A stretch of 64,000 nucleotides of DNA from positions 135,438,277-135,502,276 of the forward strand of contig OX352761.1 in the NCBI GenBank assembly GCA_947095585.1. The letters are read 5' to 3'. Of the stretch, positions 45,679 to 57,464 are shown in pieces. Numbering within the stretch: the stretch's first letter is position 1; the number at the start of each line of letters is the position of its first letter. The notes beneath the pieces are model-generated. The model did no database searches. It worked only from the letters and a program-made list of their open reading frames with translations, and was not told the DNA's origin. This stretch comes from Nephrocerus scutellatus. Its lineage: Eukaryota; Arthropoda; Insecta; Diptera; Pipunculidae. Both the position numbers and the translations under genes were made by a program.

Positions 45679-46340
45679 TAAATTCTCTATATTAACTTCA
45701 CTTGCCCGTGGCACGTCTGTCGGTCGTCGTGGAATCTTGCGATAAATTTTTAACCCACTTCCCATGACCCGATTTTATTGAAATTTTGCACACATGTGTA
45801 TTTCCGAAGACAACACTTTCTATTAAATTTTGTGGCCCCTCGGGACGCGGGGTTCCCATACAACATTTTTAAAAAAATTGCCCGATTTTATACGCATGTG
45901 TATCTTTGATGGACAAAACTTTCTGTAAAAATTTGGAAGTGATCGGGCCCCTGGGGACCCCCATATACAATTTTTAAATTCTCTATATTAACTTCACTTG
46001 CCCGTGGGTCGTCGGTCGGTCGTCGGTCGTAGGTCGGTCGTCGGTCGTCTTTCGGTCGTCGGTCGTCTGTCGTGGATTCTTGCGATCAATTTTTAACCCA
46101 CTTCCCATGGCCCGATTTTATTGAAATTTTGCACACATGTGTATTTCCGGAGACAAATTTCTATTAAATTTTGAGGCCCCTCGGGCTGCGGGGTCGGGGG
46201 GCTCCCAAACAAAAATTTTAAAAAATTTACCCGATTTTCTTCAAATTTTACACACATGTGTATACCCAATAAACAATACCTTTTCGAAAATTTGGTAGTG
46301 ATCGGGTCCCGGGTTCGGCCGCAAGGCCGATATTCGTCAG
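45679..46340 (+). repeat. Two DINE-1/Helentron-like 5' ends head to tail
   Basis: TAAATTCTCTATATTAACTT occurs at 45679 and again at 45975, each followed by CACTTGCCCGTGG and the same modules. The second has a GGTCGTCGGTCGG microsatellite of about 65 bp. Only the first module set precedes the second start, so the copies are tandem or nested. Confidence 0.7.
46008..46073 (+). repeat. GTCG/GTCT microsatellite inside the DINE-like repeat
   Basis: Runs of GTCG with occasional GTCT and GTAG. Short GTCG-type runs also occur just inside the 5' end of other copies. GTCY-type microsatellites in this position are known in Drosophila DINE-1. Confidence 0.7.
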
Positions 46341-46779
46341 ATATTCGTCGCCCTTTATGGACTGTGTGCGGTGTGTGCTGCGCAGTCGGCTGCGCTGCAT
46401 GGTTTTGGCGGTGGTGGAGAGAGAGAGAAATCTTAGCGCACGCACAAATGAACCCAGCAAATGAAACGAGACATACATGTTTTATGCTTACTTCAACTTA
46501 CATTTTTATTTACTGAATTGTATTTTTATTGATGTCGTTTTTTTTGTTGTCGATATCAACTTACAGATAGAACAACAAGTTTTCACAATATTCTGTCATT
46601 TGGCGTTTTCATAAATTAGTTCATAGCAGTCAAAGAGTTCTCAAGATAAATGCTCGTGTTTCTTATTTGCTCAGAGTATGAGCGTGCTCTAAGTGCTCAG
46701 AATAAAATGATCTGAGCTTTTTCAATTTTAACATCTGATGTCAAATGTTTGTTTCGATGATTTTCTTCTACAATAAAAA

Positions 46780-47060
46780 AAAATGGCCCAGGATCGAGGG
46801 GCTCCCATATCAATTTCTGCGATTAGAGAATTTAGATGAAAATTTTTAATTTTTATGGGTTGTTTTTTAAATATGTATCGCTATATCGCATCAGATCACG
46901 GCAAAGTCCGAGCTCTGTGCTTTGTGTGCAGCTGCCGCTGCGACATTTGGTGGATGATTTTACCACAAAACGAGCACGCAGTGTGTGTGCGTGTGTATCC
47001 CCGATTAGAGAATTTACAAGAAAAATTTTAATTTTTATGGGTTGTTTTTTTGATATTATG
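46780..47060 (+). repeat. DINE-1/Helentron-like 3' ends
   Basis: Subterminal TAGAGAATTTA at 46824-46834 and 47006-47016, each followed by a shared AATTTTTATGGGTTG end. Between them is the GC-rich pre-terminal region ATCGCATCAGATCACGGC...CTGCCGCTGCGACATTTGGTG that is also at 57318-57400. Confidence 0.7.
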
Positions 47061-47499
47061 ATAACTTTTAAATCTATTTGTATGAAAGTTTTGTACTCAA
47101 ACACCGTAACCACTTAAGCATCCCAGGACTTCGTCAGTAATGGCCAATAAAATTTCTTTTGGTGGAAGCGAGTAATTATTTATGGCATTATATTATGGAT
47201 GTGGCTATTCGTTTTTTACCATCTTTTTCTTTGTTCTATCAAAACGCCCTGACATGGTCCAAAGGGTTGTATTTCAAATAATTGGTAAGCTCGGTTAAGA
47301 GGGAATTGTCATTCCAGCGTGTGGCTAAATTGATTGATTGGATTGATTGCATATTTCAGCGACATGGGTGTAAATCGTAGGAATGATCAATCGTTGCAAT
47401 TTCTTGAAAATCGAACAATTCGATTAGTTACTTACTTATATATTTATAAAAATATAACAATGAAGAAAAATATCGAATGAAAAAGGCTTTAATTTGATG
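47061..47499. other. AT-rich spacer, nothing recognised
   Basis: No gene or known repeat seen. GATTGATTGGATTGATTG repeats near 47330. Confidence 0.3.
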
Positions 47500-47767
47500 A
47501 CGGTAACGCAAGTAATTTCCAATAAGTACTGTTCAGCCATATTGATTAAAGGTTACCTTGCGCAGTAAAAAAATGTTCCTAAATGTTCTCAAACTATTTA
47601 TTCTGTAGAATACGAATTTTTAAATAATTGGTGTTGAAGAGAATTTTAATGTTATTTATTGTCTTAGATGGTGAGATAATATTAATATTTGAAGAAATCC
47701 ATTTATATTTTTGCTTGCAGGAAGTGAAAAGTGAGAGTGGTACCTACCAGTACATCAGCATAATTAC
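47500..47767 (+). repeat. 268-bp direct duplication, copy 1
   Basis: Identical to 48949-49216 except for two mismatches near the right end. Starts ACGGTAACGCAAGTAATTTC and ends CAGCATAATTAC. Near the right end it holds TTTTTGCTTGCAG|GAAGTG, which looks like a splice acceptor. It shows no terminal inverted repeats. Confidence 0.9.
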
Positions 47768-48654
47768 GATAGTTTAGAACCTAAAACGAATCCTCTTCAC
47801 AAGTTAATATGAGAGTCAAACAATTTTCATCAAATTAATGAAAGTTTTTAACGATCGTAAATATCAGGCGTGGCGATAATTAACAATCTGAAATTGAATC
47901 TCAGCAGACACAAATTAATACCATTCTTACCTATTTTTTTTGACATTTAATTTATGTAAAGAAATAGTTTGGAATAATAATATTTCCCAAAAACCCCCCA
48001 TAATGTCGGCTTTTGGTAAAATATCAAAGCGAATAATAAATAGTTAATAAAAAAGAACCCAAAAGATACCGTTTTCAATTCAATAAATTACCTTATAAAT
48101 CTGGTTTAATGATTCCTAATATATTGACTCAAACATAAAGCGTGATTTACTTTTTAATTAATTAATTTATAAGAACTTTGGAGTCAGTAGACATCTGCAA
48201 ACTTTGAACGCTTCTTGTGTATGAAGTCCATCCTAAAGGGCAAACAGGATTGACGATTCTTCTGATGAAAAATTCAGAGCTGGTCAATAGATTCTGGTAA
48301 AATTATTGCGTATACGCATAAAAAAATTGTCTGTAATTTCTTGTGAATTTAATTTTGTAGAGTTTATATATTAAACGGAATGATAGAAACCGCAGAATGC
48401 AAAAATTTATTACTATAGCACGCCTTCCATTCGCTGGACTTGTGATTAGAAAAAGTTAATCGTCGAATTCATTTTTTTTCTTTATCTTCCACACTTACAA
48501 ACGACTTCACCGATAAAAGTTGTAAAGGCCCTTCGCATGCATGTGGTTGTTAAGAACTATGCTTAAATGTTTTTAACCACATATTTAAAAGTCTTAAATT
48601 GTGAATAAAGGTGCAGGTACAAATTCCAAAAGGTGAAAGTGAACTTTTTGTTTT

Positions 48655-48865
48655 AATTTCTCATAATCATATGTGGCTTTATAACCGGGGCCCGATCAGG
48701 ACATGTCGCAAGAATTCTCAACATCGGTTTCGATTTCGAGCCGATGTTAACCAATTTGTTAACCCTAAACTCTGGGCTTCCTGGTCTACGCCATCATTGC
48801 AGCATAGACTTAACCTAACAAGCTGTCGTGTCCCGAAAATCTTCTTCGCAAATTCGAGCTAGGTA
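48655..48865 (-). pseudogene. LINE-A 3' end fragment
   Basis: The DNA matches 18015-18240: TGTGGCTTTATAACCGGGGCCCG, TTTCGAGCCGATGT, ACTCTGGGC-TCC and CGTG-TCC words in the same order. Minus-strand orientation, more diverged than the intron 6 copy. Confidence 0.7.
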
Positions 48866-48948
48866 ATGAGAACAATTCTTTGAATAAAGCGACGTATTAT
48901 TGCAACATAACTTCACATTTCAAAATGCCCTAAGTAGAGGTTAATATA

Positions 48949-49216
48949 ACGGTAACGCAAGTAATTTCCAATAAGTACTGTTCAGCCATATTGATTAAAG
49001 GTTACCTTGCGCAGTAAAAAAATGTTCCTAAATGTTCTCAAACTATTTATTCTGTAGAATACGAATTTTTAAATAATTGGTGTTGAAGAGAATTTTAATG
49101 TTATTTATTGTCTTAGATGGTGAGATAATATTAATATTTGAAGAAATCCATTTATATTTTTGCTTGCAGGAAGTGAAAAGTTAGAGTGGTACCTACTAGT
49201 ACATCAGCATAATTAC
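48949..49216 (+). repeat. 268-bp direct duplication, copy 2
   Basis: Second copy, offset by 1449 bp. Mismatches are GTGAG/GTTAG and ACCAG/ACTAG. Its flanks beyond the repeat are unrelated. Confidence 0.9.
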
Positions 49217-50186
49217 TACATTCTGCAGTGCAATTATTTATTATTTTGCAGTTAATTCATAGTCAATGATGCAAATCAGATTAGTTTTAATATTAATTAA
49301 GTTAATTATTAATTGTCCTTTGTTTCTCTGTGTCTGACTGTGGCAACAGAAAAATCATATACGTTTCTTTGTTCTGTATAAAACATTGTTTTGGATTGGC
49401 AAGTAAGATTATGCATATTATGTATGGTAAGGTACACTTTTAATTTTCAACACGCAATTTTACGAACTATTTTATTAGCATAAAAAGTCGTGCAGTCAAA
49501 GTCGAAGATTTGTTGCTTACAACTGAGGAAGGTTAGGGCCATGGAAAACTTTTAGAGATAGAAGATTTAATATTACGTACGTGATTGCTGATCTCATGAC
49601 CGGCATAACTAATTAGTTGAATTTTCTTTAGTTAAACATTGTTTAGTACATAAAAATAATTCATTTGAGATCTTCATACAATCATAATTTTTCTGGGACA
49701 TTCACGTAATTTTAACAGCATACACGGAAATCCTTCTGTCGTCTTGTAATATTACATCCCCTTGTTCTACTATTGTTGTCCGCCGTTAAACGACGACCAC
49801 ACTATCATACCGCCATAGTGTGTGGTGGGTGTGATATTGCAATTTTATAAAGCCATTAATTTTATCCAAATAATCCAAAAAATGTTAGTAATAAAATGAA
49901 GAAACGTACGATATATATTTTAATTTTATAAATAACCTGATGACGGTGATGAAATATGTCGCGGAAGCGTTTGTCTGTTGGCCTCCTAGCAATATGGTGG
50001 ACCACAGGTACGTTGCACGAGTCTAACAAATATCCCAGTAAATCCAGATGCAAAAATGTCTCAGGTGGTATTAAATAAATCGCAACTACTATGCTAAGAG
50101 TGCAAGGAAGAAACGATGCAAAGAAAAGGCATCCTTGGCCCAAACATAACAATAATATTAAGTGCCCTTTACTATCTATACTTCAT
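49217..50186. other. Spacer without recognised genes
   Basis: AT-rich. A minus-strand frame of 96 codons at 49862-50152 is hydrophobic but has no family signature or splice context. Not called. Confidence 0.3.
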
Positions 50187-50292
50187 TGCCTAGCTTCTCG
50201 CGACCACCCGCGTTGTACGTGTTATATTATGCGCACAAATGGAAGGAACCTACAATTTAAAGCCATATCCAAAAAGCGAATTGAGAAGCTTT
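50187..50292 (-). mobile_element. tRNA-derived SINE, truncated copy 5
   Basis: Minus strand. It keeps only part of the body: AGCTTCTCAATTCGC, TTAAATTGTAGGTTCCTTCC, ATTTGTGCGCATAAT and GTCGCGAGAAGCTAGGCA. The tRNA head and ATT tail are absent. Confidence 0.75.
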
Positions 50293-52980
50293 ATTTAGGA
50301 AGATTCGAGAGATTTTATAATGATACGAGCGGTACCTGACCGGGCTAGATACCTAACTGTTACACAATGGCGAACCCATGGACGCTCAGAGTTTACGGAT
50401 GCCAAACTAGATGATATTGGCTCGAAATCGGAACCGTTGGAAGTTGGAATTTTTTCTAGATTTCAAGACCTAACACCGATTGTTGAGCCAAATATGAGGA
50501 TGATTATTGTTTGCCAATAACACTTCTTTAGTAGTTGAAAGTTTTCAGTTTGTGGCCTTGCATAATGTTACAGTGTATTCATATAGAAATTTCCACAAAT
50601 TTCTCGATCAGGACTTATTCGTTCCCTGCTGTTTTACTATCTATCGCCTTTTAGTTAAATATACTCGCCAATCTGTTCTTGGCACAAATTCATTCTTGCT
50701 TGGTTGGATTTATAATTACGAAATTATGACTAATTAGTGTTATGTTGAATCATTATGCTGTTTAAATCGATTGTTAATAATATCATTCTAGGATTACAAA
50801 AGAGTGCCAAAGCAATTATAAAGTTTACACAATCATGTTGTATTTCGATTAATACTTCGACTGAGAAACAACAAGTTTCTAATTTTGATCAGTCTGTTTA
50901 TAGGCAAACTCGATCAAATCGAAAGTCATGCTGCGCTTAAAATCGAATAACACTAATTACTGCGTTTAATGTTCGAACTTCGCATTATTTACAAATAAAT
51001 GCATCAATGAACTCAATCGCATGCGTAAAAACAGAACACAGAAAAACATTCACAAACTAGACACAATCTTATAAAGAAAAAAACAATTTAAAAAAAAATA
51101 CCACATTGTATATTCGATTGCATAAGTATTGTGTACCGCAACATCTCGTTCTCGTATATATATATACTATATACAAATCGATTTCATCAAAAGTTGAAAT
51201 TATCTTTAACAGAAGAGAAAAATACTTAAGAAATGTATTGGTCATGCAAGTTGGTAGATAAGCAAAAGACTGGTTTAATTCAGGTTTTTTTTTCTAGTTA
51301 CCATTTTGTAATTATACGCAAAGCACATTACCGACCAATAGAAAACAAAATGTTAAACTGGATTCCTTTAGTTAGAGAAAATATCCTTAAACAGTCATAG
51401 TAATTAGAACCGGGCAAACAAGTGTTCCGTGTGGAATACCACGCGCAACTTGTGTTGTGTATCATAAAACATAAACAAAAATCAGACAGATGCCTTTTAC
51501 TTCATCTTTGTCCATGGATGGTATGTGAGAACAATGCAGTCAAACCAAACCATGTTGCAATATGCTACAACGTTCACTCTTCGCTATCAGGTTTGAAAGA
51601 AAATCGAAATGACAAAACCCACACAATTTGAGCCAACAGGTAGTTGATGTAGAAAGTGCAGCTGGGAATATGAAGCGAGTCATCGAAGTTCGTCTTTTAG
51701 ACAGAGCTTTATGCTGCAACAGTAAATATCAGTTTTACGAACGTACATGTGCTTCTTCCTGTAACATTGACATATATTTGGACCTTGAAATTGGGTAAAC
51801 TAAGCCGAGCCAAGTCGAGACTAGCTGCTTCATATGCCGCCTCTATCGTAATCCTACATAGTATTGAAAATTATTAACATTTTTGCTGAGACAGACTGTT
51901 TGTTATGCTTTGCTTTGTTTTGTTTTATTTTGCTTGTTGTTTGTCTCAAGACAATGCCACAAATTGCGCGCTCTTCTTGTTTGATTCATCGGACATATTA
52001 TGCAAATATAGTTTGGCCAAGCATTTTTTTATTATTTTTTTTGATGAAATGAACGACTTTATGTTAATTCAAAGTCGCATAAATACGTCAATGTTTTTTT
52101 ATTTTCTTTTTTAAATTTACGATAAGCGGTTCATTTGATGAATACTGTTTTTCTTCTTGCTCTTGTGAAAACTGCTTATTGTTTATTTACTTTGGGTTTT
52201 CCCCCCCTTGAATTCTTTATTTTTCAATCACGTTTCATGTTTTGTATTTGTTATTGTTTTCTGCGATGCAAATGTTAAATAGGCAGGTAGTTGCTTTGTG
52301 GTTAGTTTGCTATTTTGGTTTGTTACTTGCTGTCTAGCATTGGCGTTGCAACGATACGTTTGGCCTTATCTTTTATTCAAACTTTTTTTCCTGTATTTTT
52401 TCTAAATCATAATTCATAAGAATGCATAAATATTACTTAATACTGCATGAATACAATTGCCGAATTACTAGATAAGTGTCGTACACTTATCTAAAAATAG
52501 ATTTTGAAAGTATGTAGTTGATTCGTTTATAGAATTCAAAATTTTTTGTATAATTACAAATATAAAAAAACGATAAAACCGAAAGAGAAAATCTTTATCG
52601 AAGCCTGAATTGATTAATCTACGAAAAACCACAAGGAATCCTCAAAGAATCTTTTGAAAAGACGTTTTCTCTTTTTTCGCAAACTTTATTTGAAACCAAC
52701 TCTTCCGCTCATCTATGGTGTAATGTTTGGCAACAAGAAACTCATTGATTTTGTGAAATTTGCAATATTTTTTAATCTTTTTAATTTTTTGAAGGTAAAT
52801 TTTGTTAAGTCTATCGGCTCGATAGTTGTGCGTGTCTTTTTCGTTTGTTAGGCCTGGTACTACCAATGAATTTACTGCGATTCACTGTCAAGTTGTTGTT
52901 TACTTTCAAAAAAAAACGTCAACTAGTTCCTAAAGGACCGAATTGTACAATAGCGGTTCCAAAAATTTTGAAGGCTCACT
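50293..52980. other. Long AT-rich spacer with one strong hairpin
   Basis: No gene recognised; the ORFs in this region have no family motif. TAGATAAGTGT/ACACTTATCTA at 52469-52493 is a perfect 11-bp stem with a 3-nt loop. Confidence 0.35.
52469..52493. repeat. Perfect 11-bp hairpin
   Basis: TAGATAAGTGT, loop CGT, then ACACTTATCTA. Could be a small element's centre, a regulatory site or coincidence; it is too short for a microRNA precursor. Confidence 0.6.
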
Positions 52981-52984
52981 TACG

Positions 52985-53270
52985 TCATAATTTGTAATTT
53001 TTTTATCAAGGTTTTTAATAGTTTTCCCTGACAATGAACCATTAATTAAAGCATTTGGACTCGTGTCGTTTTAGTTTCATGATGGTTTTCCGTATAAATC
53101 ACGCAGAATTCTGAGAAATTAAACTGAAACTTGCTACAAATGTGAGGAATGTGATATATTGTAAATTACATTCCTTCGTTTTGTTAATTACAATAAAGGG
53201 CTTAAGCGACTTTATTCCCGTGACGCAAGTCATTCAGGGAGTTCTGTCTTGGCAATATAAGTTTAAATAT
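52985..53270 (+). repeat. Dispersed repeat E3, copy 1
   Basis: AGTTTTCCCTGACAATGA, CGTGTCGTTTTAGTTTC, GAGGAATGTGATATATTGTAA and CCCGTGACGCAAGTCATTC occur here in order and, inverted, in the same order across 57465-58095. The middle present in copy 2 is missing here. Confidence 0.7.
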
Positions 53271-53756
53271 AAAACAAAAACAAAAAAATATCTTTCATGT
53301 CCTTTTTATCGGTATACTCGTAACGCTCGTTGATCTCATTGATCTGGAATATCGTGTAACGGTACAATAGGTTACTAGAATTATATTGAAAAACAATTAT
53401 TGGTAGCTTACCAGACTGCTTTATATCTAAAATCAGACCCTTTATTAATTGGCAAAATTTTTGGTTTTCTTCTTCTTTTTTGCCGTTCAACCTGGATCTG
53501 ACTATCCTGTGTTTAATTAAACCCCTTTAAATACAGGGCTTCTAACTTCACGCTATTGCATCTGCCAAACGGTTGATGAAAGCGCGCTCATATTTTGACA
53601 AACGTTAGTCTGTTATATTGTTTGCCAGTCTACGGAAGCAAATCGATATAGGTTGTATTTGAAAGGATTATTTAAAATAGAATTCAAACGTTACAGTTTG
53701 ATTGCACTGTTTTTGAATGGAAACCGGCTATTGTCAAATAGCTCCAGTATTTAAAT

Positions 53757-54435
53757 GTGAATAAAATGGTTGTGTATCGGACCATTACACGTTACAACGA
53801 CACTGGTAACATCTTAAAACGCCATGGAGGTGGCTTTTCAAAAACAGCAACAACACCAGAAATGGTTCCTAAAATAAAGGCACGAATTAAGCGAAATCCA
53901 CGACAAAGTGCGCAAAAGCAGGCAAAAAATCTGCAGGGGTTAACAAGTAGTTCGACTTGAAAGATGCAAAGTCCTAAGACGTCGGCATGAACTTAATGAT
54001 CCTTTCAATTTGGTTTTTCTGATTAAAATTTTTTTGCAGTTCAATATACGCAAACAAATAAAATGATCATGTGTGGTTAGAGGCGAGCCAAGCGAGTTAA
54101 TCTTCGCAAACAACCGCTTCTGTGTTGGTTTGGGCAGCTGTAACTGCAAATGGTCCTTCTTTATCGATCAAGGCGTCTAGTTGAATAAAGAAGTGTACCG
54201 GGAAAAGGAATTTAATTTCTCGTTGCAACTTTGGGCTTACTAAAAATTCGGTAAAAACCGCTGGACATTCCGCACCATCAGATAAAGCTCGTTTGAGACA
54301 ATAATTTTTATAAAGTCACGTTCCAAATTTCGTCTCTACTGACCAGACTTGTATCCAATGGACTTCTCCATATGGTCTATTTTTGAGGTCAACTTTTTAA
54401 AAGCTGCCGATTGTATAAAGAATATTATTTAACCT
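53757..54435 (+). pseudogene. Tc1/mariner-type transposase, degraded
   Basis: 53757-53960 has VYRTITRYNDTGNILKR, GGFSKTATTPEMVPKIKARI and RNPRQSAQKQAKNL, the second helix-turn-helix of the DNA-binding domain. Downstream, in other frames, are SCNCKWSFFIDQGV-like, EVYREK and PDLYPMDFSIWSIFE, matching the catalytic domain through the last catalytic motif. Several stops and shifts. No inverted repeats confirmed. Confidence 0.8.
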
Positions 54436-55117
54436 AGCGAAAGTAGAACACTCCCATGAAGGTTAGCCTGATCCATATGAGAACAAGACTCTTACAGAGT
54501 CCTCCTCTCCTAAGGAGAGGGTGCGCTAAGGATACGTTGATATGCTATCCAGTAATGCCTCATAAACTTGCTAATGTACTCGTAGTTATCGTTTATTTAG
54601 CTGACCACCACAAGACCACCTGTAGGGCGGTACACATATCACCAGTTATTCTAGATAGACCCATATTTTTCCAGGATCGTTGCTATACTAAATATACACA
54701 TGTCCTTTGCTATATTCTTCTCCCAGTGAAATTAACTAAAATGGTCTTGCTGTCGCATGATTTGAATACGTACAGAAATGCACATTAAATTACGTTGGAG
54801 ATAGCTGAGTCATGTTTGCCACCAACCAAAATTCTAAGGTCATCAACGTACTATCTGAGCATGTAATTTACTTCACAAGAATACATTAACTTGCCATTAA
54901 ATTAAATATTCCACTTAAGATTACGTGTAAAAAGGTTTATTAACTCAAGTAAGAATTTTTTTTGTATTATTCTACAATAACAATTTTATTACATATTGAT
55001 GTATTCGCTATTCTAATGAGTTAAAATTTAAAACATATTTTTTTTACAACCTATATATAGGCGTATAGCGATCGAAGATAATAAAATATCAAAGGATGTA
55101 TGTATATTATGTATAAG
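54436..55117. other. Spacer with an unassigned frame
   Basis: A 110-codon + frame at 54456-54788 has no recognised motif; the sequence looks like decayed transposon DNA, not a host gene. The rest is AT-rich. Confidence 0.3.
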
Positions 55118-55130
55118 TATTAAAATTACT

Positions 55131-55423
55131 GTGGGTGCCGTGGCTCAGTGGAAATGAGCATGGTTACTGAGCAGGAGGTTCGTGGTTCGAATCCCAGTAA
55201 CACCAAAAATATTTTTCACAGTGACCCACCTCTCACTAATGGGTGACAAACATTCCGAGAGTAAAATAACTTGTCACTGAAAGCTTTTCAGTTCGTGTTC
55301 GGTTTCGGCCTTAAATTGTAGGTCCCTTCCATTTGTGTCCAACAATATACATGCGCAACACAAATGGTCGCGAGAAGAGCTAGGCCTTGGACCACAATGG
55401 TTTGTCGCGCCGAATATTATTAT
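55131..55423 (+). mobile_element. tRNA-derived SINE, copy 4 (best preserved)
   Basis: GGTGCCGTGGCTCAGTGG head, A box 55141-55151 and B box GGTTCGAATCC 55184-55194 match RNA polymerase III promoter consensus. Body ends TTTGTCGCGCCGAATATTATTATTATT. A 13-bp target-site duplication TATTAAAATTACT is at 55118-55130 and 55424-55436. About 290 bp in total. Confidence 0.92.
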
Positions 55424-55436
55424 TATTAAAATTACT

Positions 55437-56410
55437 GCTTACACTTATTGATTTCCAGAACTGAAACATATCACAACTTTGTATCGTATGTTAATAAACG
55501 GCAGAAAAGGTCATAAGTTTAATGCAATTTCAAGCAAAGCAAAACAAAGGAACTAGATTCTTATGCGAATTTTAATTTTATAAAAACGTAGATTAAGCGA
55601 ACACTAAACCAATAACTTATGCATACAGGTGTAAGTTCAACAGGTTGCACTCATTGTGGAAACAAATTTCAAGGACTTTTCACGTTTTTTTCTGGACAAA
55701 AGTTCCCATTCTATTTGTAAAGTATTTGTCATTGCTTTGACTGTAATTTCAGTTGTGTTGCTTGCGATTTTGTCTTTGCTCAATTTTAAGTAGTTCATAG
55801 TTCTCCAAAACTGCGGCAGGTTTTGCATGCATTGAATTTATCACTTATTAATTTTTAGCATCTTTTAGCATTTTTTTACATCAGTCAAAGCTTGAGTGAC
55901 AGAGCTTTAGCGACAAATTTCATAAAAACCGATTAAATCGGATCACTCTATTTGAACGTAACTATTGGTTCGAATAAGTCGATTTCGGTAAGTTCTACCG
56001 TCTACGTGTTTTTATTCGCACCATGTTTACTACCACCATGTTCTGTGCTTAAGGACCGCTTAAGGCTACGCTGAAATAATTTAATTTTCGTGCGGTACTA
56101 GCTTTTCAGTTCATCTTTCTCTGCTATGTACATTGTACACATATAGCTAGAATTTGAGCTTCGACTGAAATACGTTATTCGATTCGATTCCAATCAATAT
56201 TGTAACGCAATCTCTCAGTCTCGTGCACGTTGGGGCTAAAATTGCATTAAATTCAATGATTTTTTGTATTTGTAAAATATCGGCCGCCGATATTTTGTGA
56301 ATAAATGCCATAATATTTAAAAAATTTAAAAAATTTTGAGATGCAACTGCCTTATTCACATTAAAATTTTCTAATCATGACTGCATAGAAATTAATTATT
56401 CATTAAATTA
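55437..56410. other. AT-rich spacer, nothing recognised
   Basis: No gene or repeat family seen. Confidence 0.3.
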
Positions 56411-56545
56411 ATTGAGCGCACTGTATTTTACAGTGTGTCGATAAAATACAAAAACGCCTTTTAAAAGGACAAACTCCTAACCAAATATAAACTAATTGAG
56501 CGCACTGTATTTTACAGTGTGTCGATAAAATACCAAAACGCCAAA
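56409..56545 (+). repeat. 84-bp tandem pair with a conserved hairpin
   Basis: TAATTGAGCGCACTGTATTTTACAGTG...CAAAACGCC occurs twice with an 84-bp period. Each has CACTGTA, TTT, TACAGTG at 56419-56435 and 56503-56519, followed by TGTCGATAAAATAC. A second pairing, TATTTTA with TAAAATA, overlaps the first. Confidence 0.75.
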
Positions 56546-57015
56546 TAAAAGGAAAAACTTCATTTATTAAGTAATTTTATATTTTAGCACAATAAAATTT
56601 TAAGAAGAATTTCCTGAGAAGAACGAGAAGAATTGTTCGAGAATAATTGTGCGAGAACAATTAGCCGGACACCTTTTAATTGTATCTGTGTCAAGTTTTA
56701 AGCTTAGTGGCCTCTTAGGCTAGTTGCACCTTGGTCTTGGTCTGCCAAGATTGCACCTCAACGAGCTAACACATTTTAACTGCACAAAATTTTGAAAGTG
56801 AATCCGACTTATTTTTGAGTATATGAATATTATTATGTGAATATGTATAGTATGTATATTAAATGAAATTATTTTGAGTTTTGCAAATTCAAAGTTTTTT
56901 AATTTTTGGTAACGAATTAACTTCCTTATTTTCAGTTTATTAAGGAATTATTTACATTGAATTTAACAAACGAAGTTTTTTATTCCAATTTCATAAATTA
57001 TATCTTTGTCCTTTT

Positions 57016-57450
57016 TAAATTCTCTATATTAACTTCACTTGCCCGTGGCTGGCTGGCTACCCAAATCTTGTGATCAATTTTTAACCCATTTCCTACAGCC
57101 CGATTTTATTGAAATTTTGCACACATGTATATCTCCCAAGACAACACTTTCTATTAAAATTTCAGGCCCCTCGGGCCGCGGGGTCGGGGGGCTCCCATAC
57201 AAATATTTTACAAAATTTACCCGATTTTCTTTAAATTTTGTACACATGTGTGTCTTCGATGGAAAACAATTTGGAGCGATCGGCCCCTTGGGGACCCCAA
57301 TATACAATTTTTAAATATCGCATCAGATCACGGCTAAGTCTGAGCTCTGTGCTTTGTGAGCAGCGCTGTTCGCTGCCGCTGCGTCATTTGGTGAATGATT
57401 TTGTGTGTGTGTATCCCCGATTAGAGAATTTATGGGTTGTTTTTTTTTTA
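57016..57450 (+). mobile_element. DINE-1/Helentron-like element, most complete short copy
   Basis: Left TAAATTCTCTA (57016-57026) and right TAGAGAATTTA (57422-57432) are perfect 11-bp inverses, followed by the shared TATGGGTTGTTTTTT end. Between them: CACTTGCCCGTGG, two ACACATGT-type modules, then the GC-rich pre-terminal region with stem GCAGCG/CGCTGC (57360-57376) and ATCGCATCAGATCACGGC. No protein. It is non-autonomous if it is a Helentron relative. Confidence 0.75.
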
Positions 57451-57464
57451 GACATAAATTCGTT

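Noticed and set aside
50091..50339. 82-codon + frame as a small gene
   Set aside because: It covers the truncated SINE copy 5.
54456..54788. 110-codon + frame as a host gene
   Set aside because: No family motif, and it sits directly after a decayed mariner; probably transposon debris.
55131..55205. A true tRNA gene
   Set aside because: The A and B boxes are good, but the acceptor and anticodon stems do not pair well and the sequence goes on into a conserved SINE body with target duplications.
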